Source of the DNA: Amphiura filiformis
Lineage: Eukaryota > Echinodermata > Ophiuroidea > Amphilepidida > Amphiuridae
NCBI RefSeq assembly: GCF_039555335.1
Contig: NC_092646.1
Span: forward strand, 24,615,393 to 24,679,392
Direction: 5' to 3'
Length of the DNA stretch: 64,000 nt
Below, one piece after another: positions 61,719-64,000 of this stretch; positions within the stretch are counted from its first letter, which is position 1, and each line of letters begins with the position of its first letter. The position numbers and the translations under genes are program-made. Below the pieces are notes generated by a model that did no database searches, was not told the origin of the DNA, and worked only from the letters and a program-made list of their open reading frames with translations.

Positions 61719-63180
61719 ATGATCGCAAGTGAGGGTATTCCGTGAAACTTTAAGTAACGGTTGCCTTGCCAGAGGTCTACTTTGAATTTGTTTCTATAGC
61801 TCACCTGTAATGGGGTTGAGCACTCTAAATTCCAAAGTTAGTCACTTGTAAAGTATACTTGTTATAATACGCCCCCACTATTTTTAGTGGTTGAGCACTC
61901 ACGACTACTTTTGGAGTAGAGACTGTTCTGGTTGGCTTGGTTTGTCATTTTTTCGACACCACAGAATGTATATACTTGTATAAACATTCCTGTAAATTTG
62001 AAATCATGACAAATTATCCGTCTGATGATCGCTTTACCCAATGATCGTAAGTGAGGGTATTTCGTGAAACTTTAAGTAACGGTTGCCTTGCCAGAGGTCT
62101 ATACCAGGGGGATGACACTCACCTCATTTGCATGGCAAAATTACCCGTCTCCTCTGCAGCCAATTTGTTTTCGCTCCATCGAAATCAAGCTGGTCACGGA
62201 GGAGACTACCTTCCTTTGTGTTTGTTCATTTGTGTATGGAGAGCCTTTCTTGGAGTCCATGACTTAGGCTACTACGCTCTCAGCTAGAGTCCGACGCTGC
62301 ATTGTACTAGAAATACCTTTTCTGTGAAATCGCTATAGAGCCAATCAGGAACACGTATTCAATTTATAAATATAGCACTAAATTAGTATCACATAGTGGC
62401 CTCCGTGCAGTGGAAAACCTTAATTCTTTCATCAAAAAGAAATGAAAATGACCAAAAAACCGGATACACCTGTACGCCTATAAAATGGGCACAGAAATTT
62501 GTCTCAAATATGAATGAATTTTAAGAAACATACGGGATATGATGAACCAATGACCTGACGCCATGATAGCAGGATCTATTAGTTGTTTTATATACAATGC
62601 ATATACCGTGTTGTCATAATACCAATATTTGGCATAATATATAACGACTAATATTTAGTATTGTAAATATGCAGTTCATATGCACAAACGAACACTGATC
62701 TTTATGATATTCAGGTTGTTGTACATCTCATATAACATGTCATATAGGAGGTCATATGTGTTGACCTTCTCCTATTGTATTTGTTCATCTGTGTATGGAG
62801 AGGATTAGCGCCATTAAACGCCATTAAAACTCCATCAGTATTAGGGCGTAGTTCAGTGAACTCACCAGATTGCTATTCCAAGTACTTTGATAAATACAGA
62901 TAATATGTATTGATGGGTCGAGGCGATTGCATTGAAAACCTAATACATTATTCATAACAGTTACGTAATCAATCGATAGTGCGGACACTTTTCATTTGCA
63001 AACCACCAAAATTCGTGATCTTTTAGCGTTGGAAAAGAAACCACGTGAATAGAGTGCCCTCTCAAGAATATCAACTCTCTGTCTATACTTTGAATTTGTT
63101 TCTATAGCTCACCTGTAATGGGTTTGAGCACTCTAAATTCCAAAGTTAGTCACTTGTAAAGTATACTTGTTACCTACATA
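61719..63180. repeat. duplicated segment, second copy split by a 980-bp insertion
   Basis: 61719-61867 reads through ATGATCGCAAGTGAGGGTAT, CCAGAGGTCTA and CTTTGAATTTGTTTC. The second copy has its first half at 62040-62104 and its second half at 63086-63175. The inserted 62105-63083 is flanked by GTCTA on both sides and repeats TGTGTATGGAGAG internally. CATA microsatellites border both copies. Confidence 0.75.
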
Positions 63181-63299
63181 CATACATACATGAGAGCTTT
63201 TGTTACACGCCATTTCAAAAGATCACAGCGTGAAAAACCAACACATATGTAAAATATATACAAGAAACAATTGAAAAACAAAAGAAAAATGAATCATGA

Positions 63300-64000
63300 A
63301 GCAAGCAAAATTATGTTTGCGGAAACAGGTGGGTTTGAGGCCTTTTTTTAAAGGCAGAGACTGTTTGAACACTTCGCACAGATGTCGGTAAATTGTTCCA
63401 GATCAGAGGTGCATTGTAGGTAAATGCCTTGTCGGCAGCGGATTTAAAAGTCCAACTGGGTATGACCGGCACATTCAAACGTGTGCGATCTGAGGCGGAT
63501 CTAAGGCCCTCACGAGGATTCTTAAGTTTCAGACATGATGACAGGTATTCTGCAGAGCTGCCAACTCTCCCTCTTTTTGCAGGAGACTCCCTACTTTTAA
63601 ACCTTTAGAACCCTTAATTTTTGGTCATCTCCCTGAAAAGGAAATGGTTTCCTCCATTAAGATGTACACATTTTGACAAATCTCCCTGATTGCAACAGGA
63701 AATCTCCCTTTTTTCAAGATTCAAATGTTGGCAGCTCTGATTCTGGTCCAATGCCGGCAAGGCATTTAAAAACATACAGCATGGCTTTGAATGTTATTCT
63801 ATCCTCTACAGACAACCAGTGGAGGCTAAAGCGGTGATACATGGTCCCTTTTCTTTGCACAAAAGATGATTTTAGCAGCCCAGTTTTGAAGGGTCTAAAG
63901 GCGAGCGATATCAGTAGTGTTGGCACCCATGAGGAGAACATTGCCATAATCAAGCCTGGATAAGATAAGTGAGCGGATAATGTCATTACTAGTATCAAAG
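63300..64000 (-). mobile_element. LINE fragment, minus strand, running out of the window
   Basis: The minus strand encodes pieces of a reverse-transcriptase C-terminus: LSRLDYGNVLLMGAN, LQNWAAKIIFCAKKRD, LHWLSVEDRITFKAMLYVFK, then after an insertion YLSSCL, NPREGLRSASDRTRLNVP and WNNLPTSVRS. Stops and frame changes make it a pseudogene. It continues beyond 64000. Confidence 0.8.
63549..63739. mobile_element. inverted-repeat element with TCTCCCT motif array, inside the LINE
   Basis: CAGAGCTGCCAACTCTCCCT...AAATGTTGGCAGCTCTG, flanked by ATTCTG on both sides. It interrupts the LINE between the GP(E) and YLSSCL codons. Several TCTCCCTGA words lie inside. Same family as 22298-22492. Confidence 0.75.

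Overview
The window is nuclear DNA of a metazoan: spliced genes with GT/AG introns, AT-rich spacers, LINE, SINE, LTR and DNA-transposon insertions and a large minisatellite. Repeat style, strong over-use of TAGGCCTA and the LINE types suggest a marine invertebrate deuterostome (echinoderm or hemichordate). That placement is inference, because no taxonomic marker gene is present.

Three host genes can be rebuilt exon by exon. (1) On the minus strand, 9194 to 6826, is an unrecognised small gene of four exons (about 202 aa, acidic and Ser/Pro-rich). (2) On the minus strand, 28937 to 16383, are thirteen phase-consistent exons of an RNF220-type E3 ubiquitin ligase. They include a C-terminal C3HC4 RING split over three exons, a coiled coil and two upstream zinc-binding motifs; the N-terminal exon(s) are not found. 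(3) On the plus strand, 41220 to 57434, are four exons of NDUFA7 (complex I subunit B14.5a, 115 aa). Its first intron is 14.4 kb and holds a complete 10.1-kb LTR retrotransposon.

Layout. 0.2-3.9 kb: decayed LINE with an intact reverse transcriptase ORF. 3.9-13.1 kb: dispersed and tandem copies of a roughly 1-kb unit around gene 1. 13-16 kb: foldback elements and a SINE. 16.4-29 kb: RNF220-like gene with repeat-filled introns. 29-34 kb: inverted-repeat elements and a 120-bp tandem repeat. 34-37.5 kb: 33-bp minisatellite with an 1137-bp higher-order duplication. 37.6-40.8 kb: inverted-repeat elements, including a three-level nest. 41.2-57.4 kb: NDUFA7 with the LTR element 44284-54432. 57.4-64 kb: foldback and inverted-repeat elements, ending in a minus-strand LINE fragment that leaves the window.

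The most unusual pattern is a class of non-coding terminal-inverted-repeat elements whose interiors consist of many degenerate copies of one 10-20 bp motif, often the motif beside the terminus. I count about fourteen in 64 kb. The motif differs between groups, and the groups have different target duplications (TA, 4 bp, about 8 bp). Two of them (48486-50156 and 50540-52410) sit inside the LTR element.
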